Part shown: positions 12,757 to 25,569 of the stretch, piece after piece
Numbering within the stretch: position 1 is the stretch's first letter
Layout of the letters: every line of letters starts with the position of its first letter
DNA from: Acanthosoma haemorrhoidale
Lineage: Eukaryota; Arthropoda; Insecta; Hemiptera; Acanthosomatidae
NCBI GenBank assembly: GCA_930367205.1
Contig: OV884014.1
Span: 73,325,104 to 73,389,103, forward strand
Length of the DNA stretch: 64,000 nucleotides
Reading direction: 5' to 3'
Position numbers and translations under genes: made by a program
The notes under the pieces: generated by a model
Seen by the model: only the letters and a program-made list of their open reading frames with translations
Databases searched by the model: none
Told to the model about the DNA's origin: nothing

Positions 12757-14255
12757 ATATGTTTTTATACCTTAACTTTGGTGTGATTAAACACAATACA
12801 CCAATATTTAACTTACAAATACATTTTTATTTTCAAAAAGTACATATCTACATACATACATAAATAAATGCATACCCAATTTAATTAAAATATGTAGTGG
12901 CCTGATATCAGTTTTTGGTTTTTATTCTATGATTTCATTTTTCTAGCCTCTGTTCCTATGCTTCTTATATCTATAATGGTTCCAAATTTAGAATTCCTTT
13001 CTTATATATTTTATTCTGTGATATAATATGATGTCGATGAATAGTCGCTTGTGTTCATGCAAATAAACTAATTTCAGAGACTTACTAAAATCATAATACT
13101 TCGTCCCTTGAAAAAATGGTGTTCGAAAAGAAATGATGCTTATTTGATCGTGGTAGCATAAGAAGCTCCTGGTGCTTGAACATCACTCAAGAATAAACCA
13201 TAAATCCTAACTTGTACTGTGAGACTATATGTGCTGATTCGGGCTGAGGATGGAAGTAGCTATGTACTTAGCATAGGTAGTTACGTAGGTACGCAGCTGA
13301 GCATAGTTTAAAAACGTACAGCTCAGGTTTGTAACAGATTTACGGGTGAACCAGGATACCTGCGCAAGCAATAAACACTCATACCGTGCATTCCACTAGA
13401 AAACTCACTCCCTTAAATCAAACTGCTTCTAAAAGATAGATTAAGTTTGACCCTAAAAACATCATTACAATATTTATGACTAGGGCCTAAACAATATTTG
13501 TGTCAATTCCAGGTTTTAGAAAATGATTAAGATTGTTTTTCATTCCCAAAAATCATTTATTTAAGATTAATTAGTGCATAATAGTTCTGCCATCAAGAAG
13601 GAGAGGAAAAAGGTATATGCTGTTCAAAGACACTATACCTATCTCATAAAGATTGGACACGTTTTGGCTTGAATGAACTGTATTAAGACCGTAACATGTC
13701 ATTCGGAATATTTACTGTGTTCCTTGTACGACCTTGTTCCAACGGTTGGCATCAGCATAAATTTATTCATAAGGAGAATGGCTACATAAATTATGATATT
13801 GCGAGGTACCTCGGCCGTAGAAAACGCTCATTGTTTATAAATGGAGGATAAAGAGAAGCCATCTGCATAGTTAAGGAGCTAGACTGGACTGTAGATAGAG
13901 GAGGCAAGGCTTATTCAGCATTTAGTTAGGTCACCATTCAAGGTGCCCCGTCAAGTTTAACACGGTCTTTTCATGCCCTCGCTCAACCCTACAATTTTGA
14001 AAACTTTTGAAAAATGTAGTGCTTTTTTTTTGAAAGCAAAGTTCAAGTATTTCTCCCTCCAACTGTGAACATGATGCCCTAGTCATATAAATTTTTATGT
14101 GTTGCTCAAGTGAAAAAAAAAGGAGTGCGCTGTCTGGGTCACGGCCGAGAGTCTTAAGGAGAATGAAAAACGAAAACATGCCAACACCCTATGGCTGAAG
14201 TATCCATATGACCAAATAGTTTTGTGTGTGCTAGAAAACAATCCCAGAAGTTTCA
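12757..14255. other. AT-rich intergenic sequence, nothing recognised
   Basis: No convincing gene. The 82-codon minus-strand frame at 13931-14179 has no domain and overlaps no splice signals that would support it. Confidence 0.55.
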
Positions 14256-15133
14256 CGAGGGCGTACCCATAAGAAACCGAACTGATCTGGCGGGGTTTCC
14301 GTAGTATCGGGATTCACCGGTAGGAACGTGTAAAGCAACTCAAAGGCAAGGTAATATGCCAAGTCCCATCACTGGGGAAGGTTCAGTTCTGCTTGCGTTA
14401 ATTTAAAGTATTTGTGACAGTTGTTTTGCGCACTCGTCGTTTTTGTGATGGCTGATTTTTGTGAACAGCGCGTGGCCGTGAAATTTGCTTCCTGCTCGGG
14501 AAAACAGGCACATGACCTCTTGAAGGCCACAAAGGATGATGCTATGGGGAAAACTCAAGTGTTTGAGTGATTTTTTGTTTTAAAAGTAGGGAAATATCAA
14601 TTAGTCATCAACCTCGCTCTGGGCGTGCTTCGAAGATCTGAACCTAGGAGAATGTCGAAAAAAAACTCAGAATCGTTCTGGAAGATCGACGGTGGGCCAT
14701 TGAAGAACCTGTGTAGAAAGGAGTTCAGTACATGCGAATTTTAAGCAAAGATTTGGGGATGAGAAGAGTGGATGGTGCAACGCACATCCCACTCATTGGG
14801 CCAATTTTTGTGCCAAACTGGTGTGACCACTGTGCCCATCCTCCCTACTTACCCTATCTAGCCCCCTGTGGCTTTTTTTTACTCCCCCGAATGAACTTGA
14901 ACATGAAAGGAAATCGTTATTCCAACGTTGAAGAAGCTCAGACAAAAACGGTGGAGGCGCTGTCTGGCATCACAAAAGAGGAATTTAAAAAAGGTTCGAA
15001 CAGTGGAATAAAAGATTGGACAAGGGTAATGACTCCAATAGAGTACCTTGAATGAGATTAAAGGTTTTTTGTAAAAAAATTCAATAATTCACTTTGTACA
15101 AAAATAGTTCGATTTCTTTTTGGCACGCCCTCG
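14256..15133 (+). mobile_element. mariner-type DNA transposon relic (878 bp)
   Basis: The ends are inverted repeats: CGAGGGCGTACCCATAAGAA on the left and the complement of TTCTTTTTGGCACGCCCTCG on the right. TA follows the right end and CA precedes the left (expected TA). Inside, the N-terminal transposase helix-turn-helix region reads FCEQRVAVKFASCSGKQAHD then TQVFE. The C-terminal part (14732-15055) holds the LAP-type catalytic region in broken frames and NVEEAQTKTVEALSGITKEE, typical of mariner transposase. A large middle segment is missing and stops and frameshifts abound, so it is inactive. Confidence 0.8.
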
Positions 15134-15236
15134 TACATAGCAATCCCAAATAATATCAAACAAATTTAATTTCAGCTTTTATCAATGGTTTTGGACACTC
15201 GTATTTAACGGTAGGTGAGGAAAAGAGGTGTGAGTG

Positions 15237-15300
15237 GGTCTTTACCCTTCGCTGGTGGCCTAGTCGGCAGCCAGATTGTTGATTTGAGTCCACAAAACTT
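15237..15300 (+). repeat. tRNA-like SINE head (degenerate)
   Basis: GGTGGCCTAGTCGG matches a pol III box A, and TTGATTTGAGTCC about 30 bases later resembles box B. There is no acceptor stem, so this is a SINE relic rather than a tRNA gene. It runs into an A-rich stretch near 15328-15350. Confidence 0.4.
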
Positions 15301-17789
15301 TTTTAGAAGGGGTTCCCGATATTAAAATTTAAAAAAATAAAAGGTAGTTGGGTATTTTCAGATCCGTGGAGAGATTCTCCTGGTGTTGGCAAAGTTGCTT
15401 TTGTCGTTTTAAAATGGTTAAATATTCTATTTCACTTTTTTTTTTTTTATGAAACATTTATTTTTGAAATCTGAATAGAAGTAACGGTGGTCGTTCCTGT
15501 GAATCGTAATGTATTTATATTAGAAATGACTGAAGCTCAAAGGCTATGTATGGTAATGAATGTGTATTCCAGATATCATTGGACTACTACGGGGTCTTGC
15601 TACTTGGAGAGGTTCTAAGGGGTGTGAGAGGTTCGCAAAAAAATTACTCTGTCCAGGAGGTGGAAGGAAGAGAGAGAAGCCCCAATGTTGATGGCTGGAT
15701 AATAAGCTGACGATGAAGGCTACAGGAGTTCACCTTTGAAGGCACACGTGTTCCAGGAAACAGGAGCGAAGTAAGCTGGTCACAAAGATCATGTTTATTT
15801 GCGGTCTGTACGGCTCATCAGCAAGCAATGCTCATCGTAACAAGTTTACAAAAAGCGTTAGCCTACAACACCACTCATTTGTGCTTTCCTGACTGATCAT
15901 TATTAACTTATCATTGTGGACCCTAACCTCGATCCATAGAAGCTAAAAATGACAATGTATAATAAGACCTTTCTTTGTTATTAATTTGATGAAAATACTG
16001 TCAGCATTTAATTAAATCCAGACAACGTAAATAAATGTAATTTGTTTTTTATTTTTGGCATTTCATTCATCCAGTTTTGTTTGTTCCCTTTTTTGTTTTA
16101 GAAGTGCTGGATTAGATTTTCGGCTAGATACATAATTATCTTGTCAATGGTAGTTTGCATAATTTTTGAGTGATATAGATATATTTAAACTTATTCAAGC
16201 ACAAGGAATTGTCTTGTAATAGAATGGATAGTTTTGAAGTAGAGGTTTCATCGTAAGTATATCTTTACACTTGGCTCACTTTGGGGGTGGTTTCTGCTTT
16301 ATATGTGAGTCCACGTGTTTTCAATAATCCTGCACATTTTTGATCCTAATGTGAACCATTATTGGGATTGCATTAAATATTTAAAAAAAACAAAAAAAAA
16401 ACGATTAGAAAACGGTGTAAGTTATACGCAAGGGTGTTCTTAACGACAAGGTCTTAAGTGACAACTTTCTACCCAGTAGCTCTTCTTACCGTAACCTAAT
16501 AACTGTCCTGTTTCTGTCCTCCATCGCTATGTAATACACCGCGAGTTTCTGTTTTGCTAGGATTACTATCTTACCCTGGATTGATTGAATACCAATCAGT
16601 TTGTGTTTGTTAAGGTAGATCATATACCTTAGATTGAAGAGAACAGTTTATTTATTTCACTGCCTCATGGTCCCCTCAGAATATAATACAGTGAACATAA
16701 AATTTATAAATACTTTATAAATACAGAAACAAATTAATATATACCAATATTATATTTGAGGTTTTAAATAACACCAATGTTTGATCGTTCCTAGGCAATG
16801 ACAATTACACAACAAGGCAAAACATTATAATAAAATTTAAATGACAAAAACAGTTAAAATTTAAAATATAAACACTACTGTTAATTAAAAACTAAATTAT
16901 AAAATCTTCTCCTAGCATACATAAAGTATAATTGAAAAAAATGAAATTGAAAAAATGATAACTTAGAATAATAAATTATTTTTTTAATCAAGTGTCCCTT
17001 ATTAACTTTAGTTACTTGGTTTGTACAAAGCCAATAGTATGGTTCATTTTAAAAACAAAATTGCCACCTATAAAAAGCCAATCAGCAGGTATCATGGTCT
17101 AGCTACAACATGGTGCCAAAATAAACCACTCTACCGACCTTGTACACTCGCAAAGCCTGAAGGAGAAAAAGCTATAAACTCGCCCCTTCACTAGTGCTAA
17201 AACATGAACTGGTATTGCTACGGAAAGTGATGACTTCGCGTGCCAAGAAAGAGTCTATTGCATGGACATTCAAAGTTCGACACGAAACAACGGTACTGTA
17301 ACTTTGCATTGATCCATTTTCTAAGACCTCGACCAAGAATATCAAAAAGTTTTCAGCAGCTAATTCACCTTCTCGCATACCGATTGGTGAGTTAATTTAA
17401 AGAGACCAATTAACGTGAAGAGTTTTCCGCTGTGCGACGCAGTCAAAAGTTTCAGGTTTTATTATTATTATTGTTTACGCCTGTAATTCGTTTATTTTGT
17501 TTATTGGAAAAAAAAAAAAATTATCATTCATTGTTTAAGCCCGAATAAGGGGTCTTGCGCTGACAAGTAATTATCTAACAAAGTACCCTCGTAAAATTTA
17601 TTATAAAAAAAAAAAAAGTGTAAATTAGAGATAAATATTTTTTTTTTTTTGTATTTTTTTTTTGTTTTATATAAAAAATTAATAATTATTGATAATATTA
17701 TAAATGTTCTAAGAATATCTTTGTGTTTCGAATGTGAGTGTATTGATTTTGTTTTAAGTGAAATATGTTGGAAAGTAAACAAAACGAAT
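15301..17789. other. AT-rich intergenic sequence, nothing recognised
   Basis: AT-rich sequence with homopolymer runs, such as T12 near 15438 and A runs near 16381 and 17508. The 68-codon minus frame at 17172-17378 has no domain. I see no gene. Confidence 0.55.
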
Positions 17790-18122
17790 AACGGTACGGG
17801 ACGCCTCCGAGGCCCCGTAAGACCCTACATCCTTTATAGAGGATTAAAAGGACGGAGCATCGGGATAAGTCGCTCGCAGTCAGTGTGGATCCAGTCCTGA
17901 GTTGGCCAACACCCACCAGAGTGCCCCCCCTCATCTCACCGCCTTCTCGCCCTGTTGTTGACTTATCGCCGCCTTATCGACCTATGGTTTATGGGGAGCA
18001 CCTCTGGTTGGAAATTGGACTTGGAACAAGTATGGATATGGGCATATCGATCATCGACTCACCGATTCCATCCACCTGGAACTTCACAGCTGATTGACTA
18101 ATCCACTATCTAGCTACGACAG
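17790..18122 (+). promoter_or_regulatory. GC-rich island: candidate promoter and first exon
   Basis: A compositional island in AT-rich DNA. It contains an arthropod-initiator-like TCAGT at 17880-17884 and ends at ACGACAG|GTAACC (18122/18123), an acceptable splice donor. A proline-rich open frame (17885-18097, codons from GTG) crosses it: LSWPTPTRVPPLISPPSRPV then a tail rich in I, D and S, with no domain I recognise. It might be the 5' exon of a plus-strand transcript, possibly the Osiris-like gene 15 kb downstream, but nothing in the sequence proves the link. An old TE fragment is the alternative. Confidence 0.3.
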
Positions 18123-18307
18123 GTAACCTCGATGGACGTAGCTTTCACGTACCGAGGGTTTATGTTGTTTGTTTACGTCGTTCATCAGTTTACACCAAAT
18201 AACACCAAACTATTCATACGTATAGATAAACACGGACAGTGATGTATTTATTTCGTTCTCATTCTTCGATCAGCAAACTTGAAGTTAATAAAACTCTGGT
18301 TTACAAG

Positions 18308-18545
18308 TTTCAAGTTTAGTAAAATTTAAGTATTTTTTTCTGTCCAATAGTTTAAGTATTTTTTTTTTTGTTTGTATTAAATAGTTTGATTATTTTTTCT
18401 ATCGATTAGTTTAATTGTTTTTTCTATCAAGTAGTTTAATTTTTTGTATCGAATAGTTTAATTATTTTTCTATCAAATAGTTTAGTAAAATTTAAGTATT
18501 TTTTTTTTAATCAAATAGTTTAAGTATTTTTTTTTTTTGAATCAA
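18308..18545 (+). repeat. Degenerate T-rich minisatellite
   Basis: About eight imperfect units of roughly 24-35 bases, each built on AATAGTTTAA followed by a run of T and often CTATC or GTATC. Units differ in T-run length, as expected from slippage. No coding potential. Confidence 0.7.
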
Positions 18546-20869
18546 ATGCTATTTGTTCCTTTTCAGCTAATAAATGTCAGTAAGCTAAATCTGTCTTTCC
18601 AAAGTACTTGCACCCCGCTCTGTAAAGGTGCCCTTATCGGGCTTATTGCAATTTCGTTCTTCTTTATTTTTTTTTTCCTTTCCTTTCCCTGCATTAATGT
18701 TTCCGTGGTTTGTTTAAACCCCCCGCAATTGATATCTCGTTACCTTTTTTCATGATCACAAAAGACCGGCATAATTGACACGGGGTTGGAGAATTACACC
18801 TTTCGATTTTGTTTTCTTTATGGTGTCACTCTCCCCAACAATTATAATAAACACTGGTGAATAGGTTGAACACTGACTACGCTTAGTCGACGTGCCCATG
18901 ACACATTGGGCGATTTTTAACGAAATTGATCAATAATTATCTATACATCGTTTATTTTAGACAATAATACAATCTGCCATAACAGAAATGGGTGGGTGTG
19001 ACAATTAGTGTTATAATGTATTTACAATATACAAACACGTAGAAAAAAACCCATGATTCTCTTGAGTTATGAGAACGGATAAGGAGCGACAAGCTACTTG
19101 CCCAAATACATTTTTACTGCTTAAAAGCAAATGAGTCCGATAGAAAAAAACATGAGTGATGCAGATGCTCAATACTTAAGGGGAGATAATTGAGAAATAA
19201 CGGTACACCAAATGTCGAATGACATTGGAACAGGAGATCTTGTGGTTACATTCCACTTCAATTTTCTTGTAGCAATGATCAGTGACACTAAAAATAAATC
19301 TTCCTACAAAAAATTTGTATGGGTTATTTTGATAAGAATTTATAGGATGTCCATTGATTTATTTCAGATTTCAAGGTTTATAGGTGACTAATTTTCATGG
19401 GTGGACGACATAAACCTCACCAGTAATACAAACCCATTTGGATATATTGAGGACCGATATAAAAAGAATCCCACATCTTGATGTGAATGTGAAATACAGA
19501 TATTTCAATGCAAAGAACTGTGGTTGGGTTTATGGACATATATATATTGTGTTATATAAACTGTATGAATGAGAGAGTAAATGCAATATTATATATATGG
19601 TATGAATGAGATCACGTATGAAAATTACCTTTTCCCCTATATTTTTTTTATAATTTCCAGATTTTTTTTTAATTATGATTTTTAAAAGGAATGAAATTAA
19701 TCCACCGAATGTCATCAATGGAAATTTCGATTTTAAATCATGAAGATGTGATAGGGTGTTAAGTTAAATATCAATGACATCCAAAAACGATAAGAACACG
19801 ATTGCGGCAGAATAAGTCAATTAAGGGTTGACTGAAATAAAAACAACAAAATAAGAAGTTAATTACAGTCACGATTAAACAAAGGCACGTTTCATAATGA
19901 TTTTTTGAATATCTGATTTCATTGTTTGAGAACATTCTATCGCACTTGGGCAAAGGATTCAGGTGTAATATTTTAATTAATTATGTACATATAATTAATT
20001 CAAATTTATTTGTTGATGTAAATCTAACATCTTTGTTTCATCAACATAAGTCGTTATCCCAACGATTACAACCACTTATTTCTGAATTCATGGCTAACAA
20101 TGAACAACCTACTTAACCATAGGCTGTGATATGATATTGTTTTATACTCATGAAATAAACTGGCCGAATACAAAATATTACAGATAAACTGATTGTTTGC
20201 ATTTCTATCAGTGTCGGCGATGAGGGTTGCACAAATGATGTAATCTATTAAACGTTATAAGCGTACATTATTTTCTTCAGTAAGTAATGCCGAAAAACAG
20301 TCAAAGAAATAATAAAGTTTTGTCTAGGCGATAATTGATCTAAAATTGTAAGCATTAGATGGGGGTGGTTAGCGTAGTAAAGTTTTAAGAATGAAATGGT
20401 AATCTAAAATTAATATGAATGAAACGAGGTGGACTTTAAGTAATGATATTAAATCCCACCCAATGAGTCGGTTCTATTGCAGACTTTTTTGTTAACACAA
20501 GCTGAGTTATAGCACTTTCTGATGAAAACTATAGTTTTAATGACGCGCATATTTCCATTTCGGGTGCAAATGAATGCCCAACCATTTGAACCCACTGATA
20601 TTGGACCGGTATACACTTAACTGACCCCATAATACTCCAATAAGACTTAAAAAAAGCTTGAGAACTTGAGAAACAATTCTGACTTTATATATCATTCACC
20701 CTCTCTGTTTCAAAGCTGTAAATCACTTAATAAAGGCAAAAAAATATAATTCTGTTTATCTCGGGTGACATATTTTGCTTTCACTCGATAAAAGAAAATG
20801 AGATTCAGTAACTGATATAAATGGATCGATATCCCAATACGATATTATTTTATTAAAGGGGACACACAC
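18546..20869. other. AT-rich intergenic sequence, nothing recognised
   Basis: Scattered frames of 60-72 codons (18537-18755, 19530-19718, 19771-19953, 19922-20116) are AT-rich and have no domains. I see no gene. Confidence 0.55.
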
Positions 20870-21130
20870 TGACTCCTCCGGTTCTCACGAAGTGCGATGC
20901 AGATCCCGTTAATAAGACGTATGTCCTGCAGACACTTTCCCTTGAGGCTACTGAAGCGTACGTGTGGAAAGTGAAGCGGGCTAGGATAAGGGCAGTCTTC
21001 GCCTAACTAGGGCGGAACTTCCTGTATATGCCACCACCATCTTTTTATAAAGGGGACAATGGTCTGTTTCATCCTGCATCTCACCACACGTGCTAATGTC
21101 TTCATAGACCTCTCCTCTGAACGGCTACTG
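20870..21130. other. GC-richer patch of unknown origin
   Basis: This stands out from its AT-rich surroundings. The plus translation contains AYVWKVKRARIRAVFA, then a stop, then MPPPSFYKGDNGLFHPASHH, which has a coding-like texture but is interrupted. It could be a decayed transposon ORF. I cannot name it. Confidence 0.25.
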
Positions 21131-23597
21131 TATTATTTTACCAATCTTTGAAGTTATGTTCTCTATTATATCTCAAATGTAAACAGCGCCGATACATGAC
21201 AACAATCGAGCAGACGAGAGAAGGTTTTAATGAAAAGAGGATTAGCTGACTTGACAAAAGTGGGCAGAACACACCCTACTAAGCACTTGAGTTAAAATTC
21301 GGCTAGTCATTTCAGCTTCGGAGAGCACGTTTAGCATACAAAAATCAGTATTCATTAGCTCATAATTTTTTTTATTTAACCTTAGTCATCAAGCACGTAA
21401 TATTAATCATTAAAAACTAAAACAAAATTATAATAGTTAAAATTTAGAATATGATTCTCCGTTGCCTAATATTAACCATGCGCTTGAAGAAAAAACTACT
21501 TTAAGGAACAAATTGAATTTTCTGAAAACCAACGGTTTCTGTAAAATATTAAATACTAGACGATTTATGTTATATTTTCAAATATAATACGCTAATAAGA
21601 AATATTAGATATATTATCCTTTCTCCTAGTAAATATAACACTTTTTATCTTCTTCAAATAGACCATGTTGTCTTGTTAATGGTATAGTATAAGTGCCAGT
21701 AAACAAATAAAAAACTCACATTTTGAACCGCGAACCTTCAAATCATGCACTAATTACGCTAACGTGTACACCATATGAAACCCTTGGCTATGGAAATTAT
21801 CAGGGACCCAGACAGCTTGTTAAAAAAATGAATAATTTTTCATCCAAGTCCTTTCTTCACTTCGTTTTCCCTTTATTATGTTTCACCAGAGGGGGGGGGG
21901 ACGAAACATAAGTAAAAAAACAGTTTATATCTTGAAAACAACCGAAAATAGAGATAGTTTTGGTGATGTTGGTGAGCTATTTTTTATCGTGAAACATAAA
22001 ACTGTATGTTATAATGATGATACAAACTGGCAAGCGTATGCGATTTACTCAGACTGTCCAGTAAATTACTAGCACGAATTAGCAAGTCCAGTGAAAAGAA
22101 GACCAAAGTTCTGCTACCAAACAGTAGGTTTTCTTCAGTAGGCCATCAAAATATTTCTATTTTGATGACCTACCTAAGGAAAGACATTATGAGGAAGAGC
22201 ACGTTTCTTGGCGGTTATGATCTTTTCCAGAAAGAAATTTCACAGCTCAGTGATTTATTCTAAAGAAATATACTCCAAATGATTGGAATGTCAGTAAACT
22301 TTAACGTAAACAGTGCCAACGGTATGGCCCCGGAATAAATTTTCAACTTATGAACAGAAATTGACCATCTGAAAATTAAAAAAATAGCAGAAGAGATCAA
22401 AATCGACACAATATATAAGTACACGTTAGCAGCGAAGCAATTTTAACAATAATATTCAACAATAACCAGGGCTAAACTGCGTATGCTGTGGTTTAGATAC
22501 AAATACAGGGTTATGCGAACATAGAATTAAACATGAGAAAAATACAGTCTTTACTGTGTTAAGTCTCTTCGCTGTTACTTTTAACGTTTTTCAAGTCACA
22601 ATTTACAAGCTATTTTAGATTCAGGAACGCAAAAAAAATTTGTAAATATTCGCTACTAAGTTAAGGGAATTCAATTAAAGTTGATTTGGATTGGATCTTC
22701 GGTTAAATTCATTCATTCTTATTTTTTAAAAAAGGCTATTTTCTGCGGAAAAGGTGTTTAACAAATTTAACTAAGCATTCGAATCTATTTGAATAGACAT
22801 TTATGAAATTCACGCAAAGCCCTGTAATTATCTTTGCTTCAAAAACACGATTTGTCTATAACTATGTTACTCATGATAGTGAATCAACCTGTTATTATTT
22901 CATATAGATGAGTTTGTCATAGTATTATTCAACCATTAGCTGATTGGCTATCAATGCTATATCTGTAAACATTTACTTATTTACAAGATTATCTTTACTA
23001 TTAATTGTACTGAATATTTTCCCTTTCTAGAGTGATGGCTCTATGGCAACAAAGGCATTGCTCCATGGAGAGTCTTTTCAATGGAAGATCTTTGGATAAA
23101 GGGGGAAAATAGCGCTTCCACTTTTGCATTATAATGTCACGTTTTACATTTAACATTTAATCGACTATATTTCCACAACCTCCTGCATCGCTTCTATTCA
23201 AAGCTCTGATGATCATCATGATCAGCATGTTCTGAGGGAAACCTCTTAGTTCGACAAGTTTCAACGTCAAGTTTACAAACAAGAAAAAATAAAGAAAAAT
23301 CGAAGTCCGGTCCTTTGAATCCACTTTTACTGGGAAATTTTTGCAAGAGTTTTATAAACAAAAAAAAATGATTTCTCTAAAAAAGTTTCAGGGCCATTTC
23401 ATATCATAAATTATGTTACTGTTTTTTTCGTTAAGAAAATAGTTTTAACTGGTCAGGTTCATAAAATATTTTATTTTATGACTTATTTTCACTTATAATG
23501 AAATTTATGACGGAATAATTCAAAATATCATCTAATATTGGTTCTTAGAGATATGGGCAGTGTTCTGATTTTTAACTTTAATCAGTTGGCCTTCTCC
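21131..23597. other. AT-rich intergenic sequence, with one hairpin
   Basis: No gene recognised. It contains a G run of about 11 near 21891-21901 and the hairpin listed separately at 22138-22173. Frames at 21723-21911 and 21878-22072 lack any domain. Confidence 0.55.
22138..22173. repeat. 16-bp inverted repeat with 4-base loop
   Basis: GTAGGCCATCAAAATA is followed by TTTC and then TATTTTGATGACCTAC, which pairs with the first arm with one mismatch. No T-run or poly(A) signal follows that would give it an obvious role. It could be a small foldback element or a structured RNA. Confidence 0.6.
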
Positions 23598-23660
23598 GTG
23601 ACCTAGTTGGTAGTACCCTTGACTACTTACTTCAGAGGCTCACTCGTAATATGGATAGCT
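23598..23660 (+). repeat. tRNA-like SINE head (degenerate)
   Basis: CCGTGACCTAGTTGGTAG matches a pol III box A well. Box B is barely recognisable downstream. Likely a decayed SINE of the type seen at 15.24 and 38.69 kb. Confidence 0.3.
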
Positions 23661-23819
23661 ATTTGAGAAATGAAGTAGAGAGTGCGGTTCAGAAAACGGA
23701 ATTGAACGCTATCGTACAGCCTAATGCCAAGTACCATCTTTTTGAATTGCTCAAAAACAGCGAAACATCAATACTTCCAAATTTTGTCCAGATTATAATG
23801 CATTAACGAACAAGGAAGA

Positions 23820-23933
23820 TATATAGGCGGTCTGAAAAGTTTCCGACCTCAATATGAAGATGATAATAAAATAAATAAAAGCTAATGAAATAAAAGCTTT
23901 GTTAGGTCGAAAACTTTTCAGACCACCCTCGTA
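23820..23933. mobile_element. Miniature inverted-repeat element (MITE), mariner type
   Basis: A ~110-bp element whose ends are inverted repeats. The left arm is GGCGGTCTGAAAAGTTTCCG and the right arm is the complement, CGAAAACTTTTCAGACCACC, with a few mismatches. TA flanks both sides, as expected for Tc1/mariner-type insertion. The middle is A-rich and non-coding. A mobilising transposase would be supplied by a full-length relative, not seen here. Confidence 0.75.
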
Positions 23934-24540
23934 TGTCGTCAGATAAACCAATGATTTAAACTGTTTGATCACACCGCAGAGGTTAGGATAGTAAAAATGA
24001 TTTCTGCCAGGGGTGTGAGTTTTTTCCAGGTCTGCATTGGCGGCCACCAATCTTCACTAGTGCCGGAATAAATCTATCTCTATTTGTGAGGTGAATGGTC
24101 CAATCTGGAGTTTACCTCCACAAATCGGCCTTCCAACTCCTATCCATCCTGCTAATGGGCCATCCATCCTACCACCTGGCAGTGGCGGTAACGTGTCAAT
24201 GTGGCGTTTAGTGTTGGATAATTGAAGATCAAAGTAGTCGGATTCTGTGGAAGAGCCGTGTTAACCATTGTGGAAACAAGTTGGAAATAAAATTACACTT
24301 TTTAATGAGCTAGCTTAAAGTGAGAGGCTTTACTTTCAAACTGGAATGGGGAAATGTTCATATGTCGGCATATGTGTTCGGACGATACTGATCGAATCGG
24401 TCTGAAATTTTAATGGAACTTTCAAAACTTTATGGATCCACTGAGCATTTAATGTTATTACTTATGGTATAAATATATATCATAAATTTTAATTTTCAGG
24501 GAAAAATCATACCTTATATTCAATAAAAATATACTATTTA
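23934..24540. other. Intergenic sequence, nothing recognised
   Basis: Contains a slightly GC-richer stretch at 24060-24230 with repeated CCATCC words. No frame or domain can be supported. Confidence 0.5.
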
Positions 24541-25155
24541 TTTAATGTGTAAACGTTTTTGTTTATTTTTGTTTTAAAGGTTTTTTTGTGTTGTACAGAT
24601 TTCTTTTCATTTTGTAGATATATTATTATAATATAGATATATACAATTACATAAAAAGATTACCGTTTCATTTCAATACAGTAACTAATTGTAAGGAAAA
24701 GTGTAAATAATGTTTTATCATGTCAACACGACTAGCTCATATTTCTCTATGGAGTAGTACTCTTTGAATAACTACAGAAAACTGTTTTTTGTACTTAGAA
24801 ATAAAAATGCGCTGGATGATAATTGAAGAGGGTTTTCAAAGTTTTTCCTACAATTCATCATTTTTTGATTACTTCTAACTTCTTCTACACTTCTCTATAA
24901 ATTCGTTCTTGGATGCGAGTGAATTATGTACGCCCTAGTCCCGCTATCTCTTGGGTTTGTTTCTTCGCCGTATATATCCTTTATTTCATTTATACATATT
25001 TTATTCAATACAATTTAGTTGTTAATCAATGATAAAATAATTAGGTAAAGCCTGATGAAAAAGTGTAATAGCTTTTATAATCGTTATTAAGTTCCCTTTT
25101 TTAGATATACCACCCTGCTACATCAGACAGATAGAGTGCGATTGTAGTTTTTTCC
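24541..25155 (+). repeat. Unassigned ~0.6-kb repeat, copy 1
   Basis: Aligns by eye with 32350-32975 in the same orientation over its whole length. Shared blocks in the same order include GATTACCGTTTCATTT, TTTTCAAAGTTTTTCCT, AAATTCGTTCTT, GTATATATCCT and AGATATACCACC followed by CAGACAGATA. No reading frame is conserved between copies. It is either an unclassified interspersed repeat or an old local duplication. Confidence 0.7.
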
Positions 25156-25445
25156 AGGGCTTAGAATTTGATAAAAATATACATTTAAATTAATCTTTTT
25201 TTTTTTATGTGGCCGTACTTTACAACCAAACAGTGTCACCTTTATTTACATTACAGATTTCATACCTGGCCTATTTGTTATTATTTCGTTTACCAAATAT
25301 AGTGCAATAGGTTATGTACTATGCCAATAAAGGGAAGTATGAAAAAAAAAAGAAGATTAAAGTTGGTCCCGTATCACTTAGCTGACTATTAAGGTTTCAA
25401 GCCACAGCCTATAAAATATTTAACTGAAATAATCTTGATTTTTCG
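25156..25445. other. AT-rich spacer, nothing recognised
   Basis: A T-run and AT-rich sequence with no open frame or recognisable motif. Confidence 0.5.
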
Positions 25446-25569
25446 CTATAATTGAAAACACAAGCCTCCTCCCCCCCAAAAAAAGTACTTCACAAACCCA
25501 ATAATATACGCTGAAAAATCATGAGCTGATAATCCTTCATATAACACTTTATTTTTATTAGCCATAACT

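Noticed and set aside
21891..21901. G-run as a functional G-quadruplex
   Set aside because: A single homopolymer G tract without the spaced G triplets a regulatory quadruplex would need.
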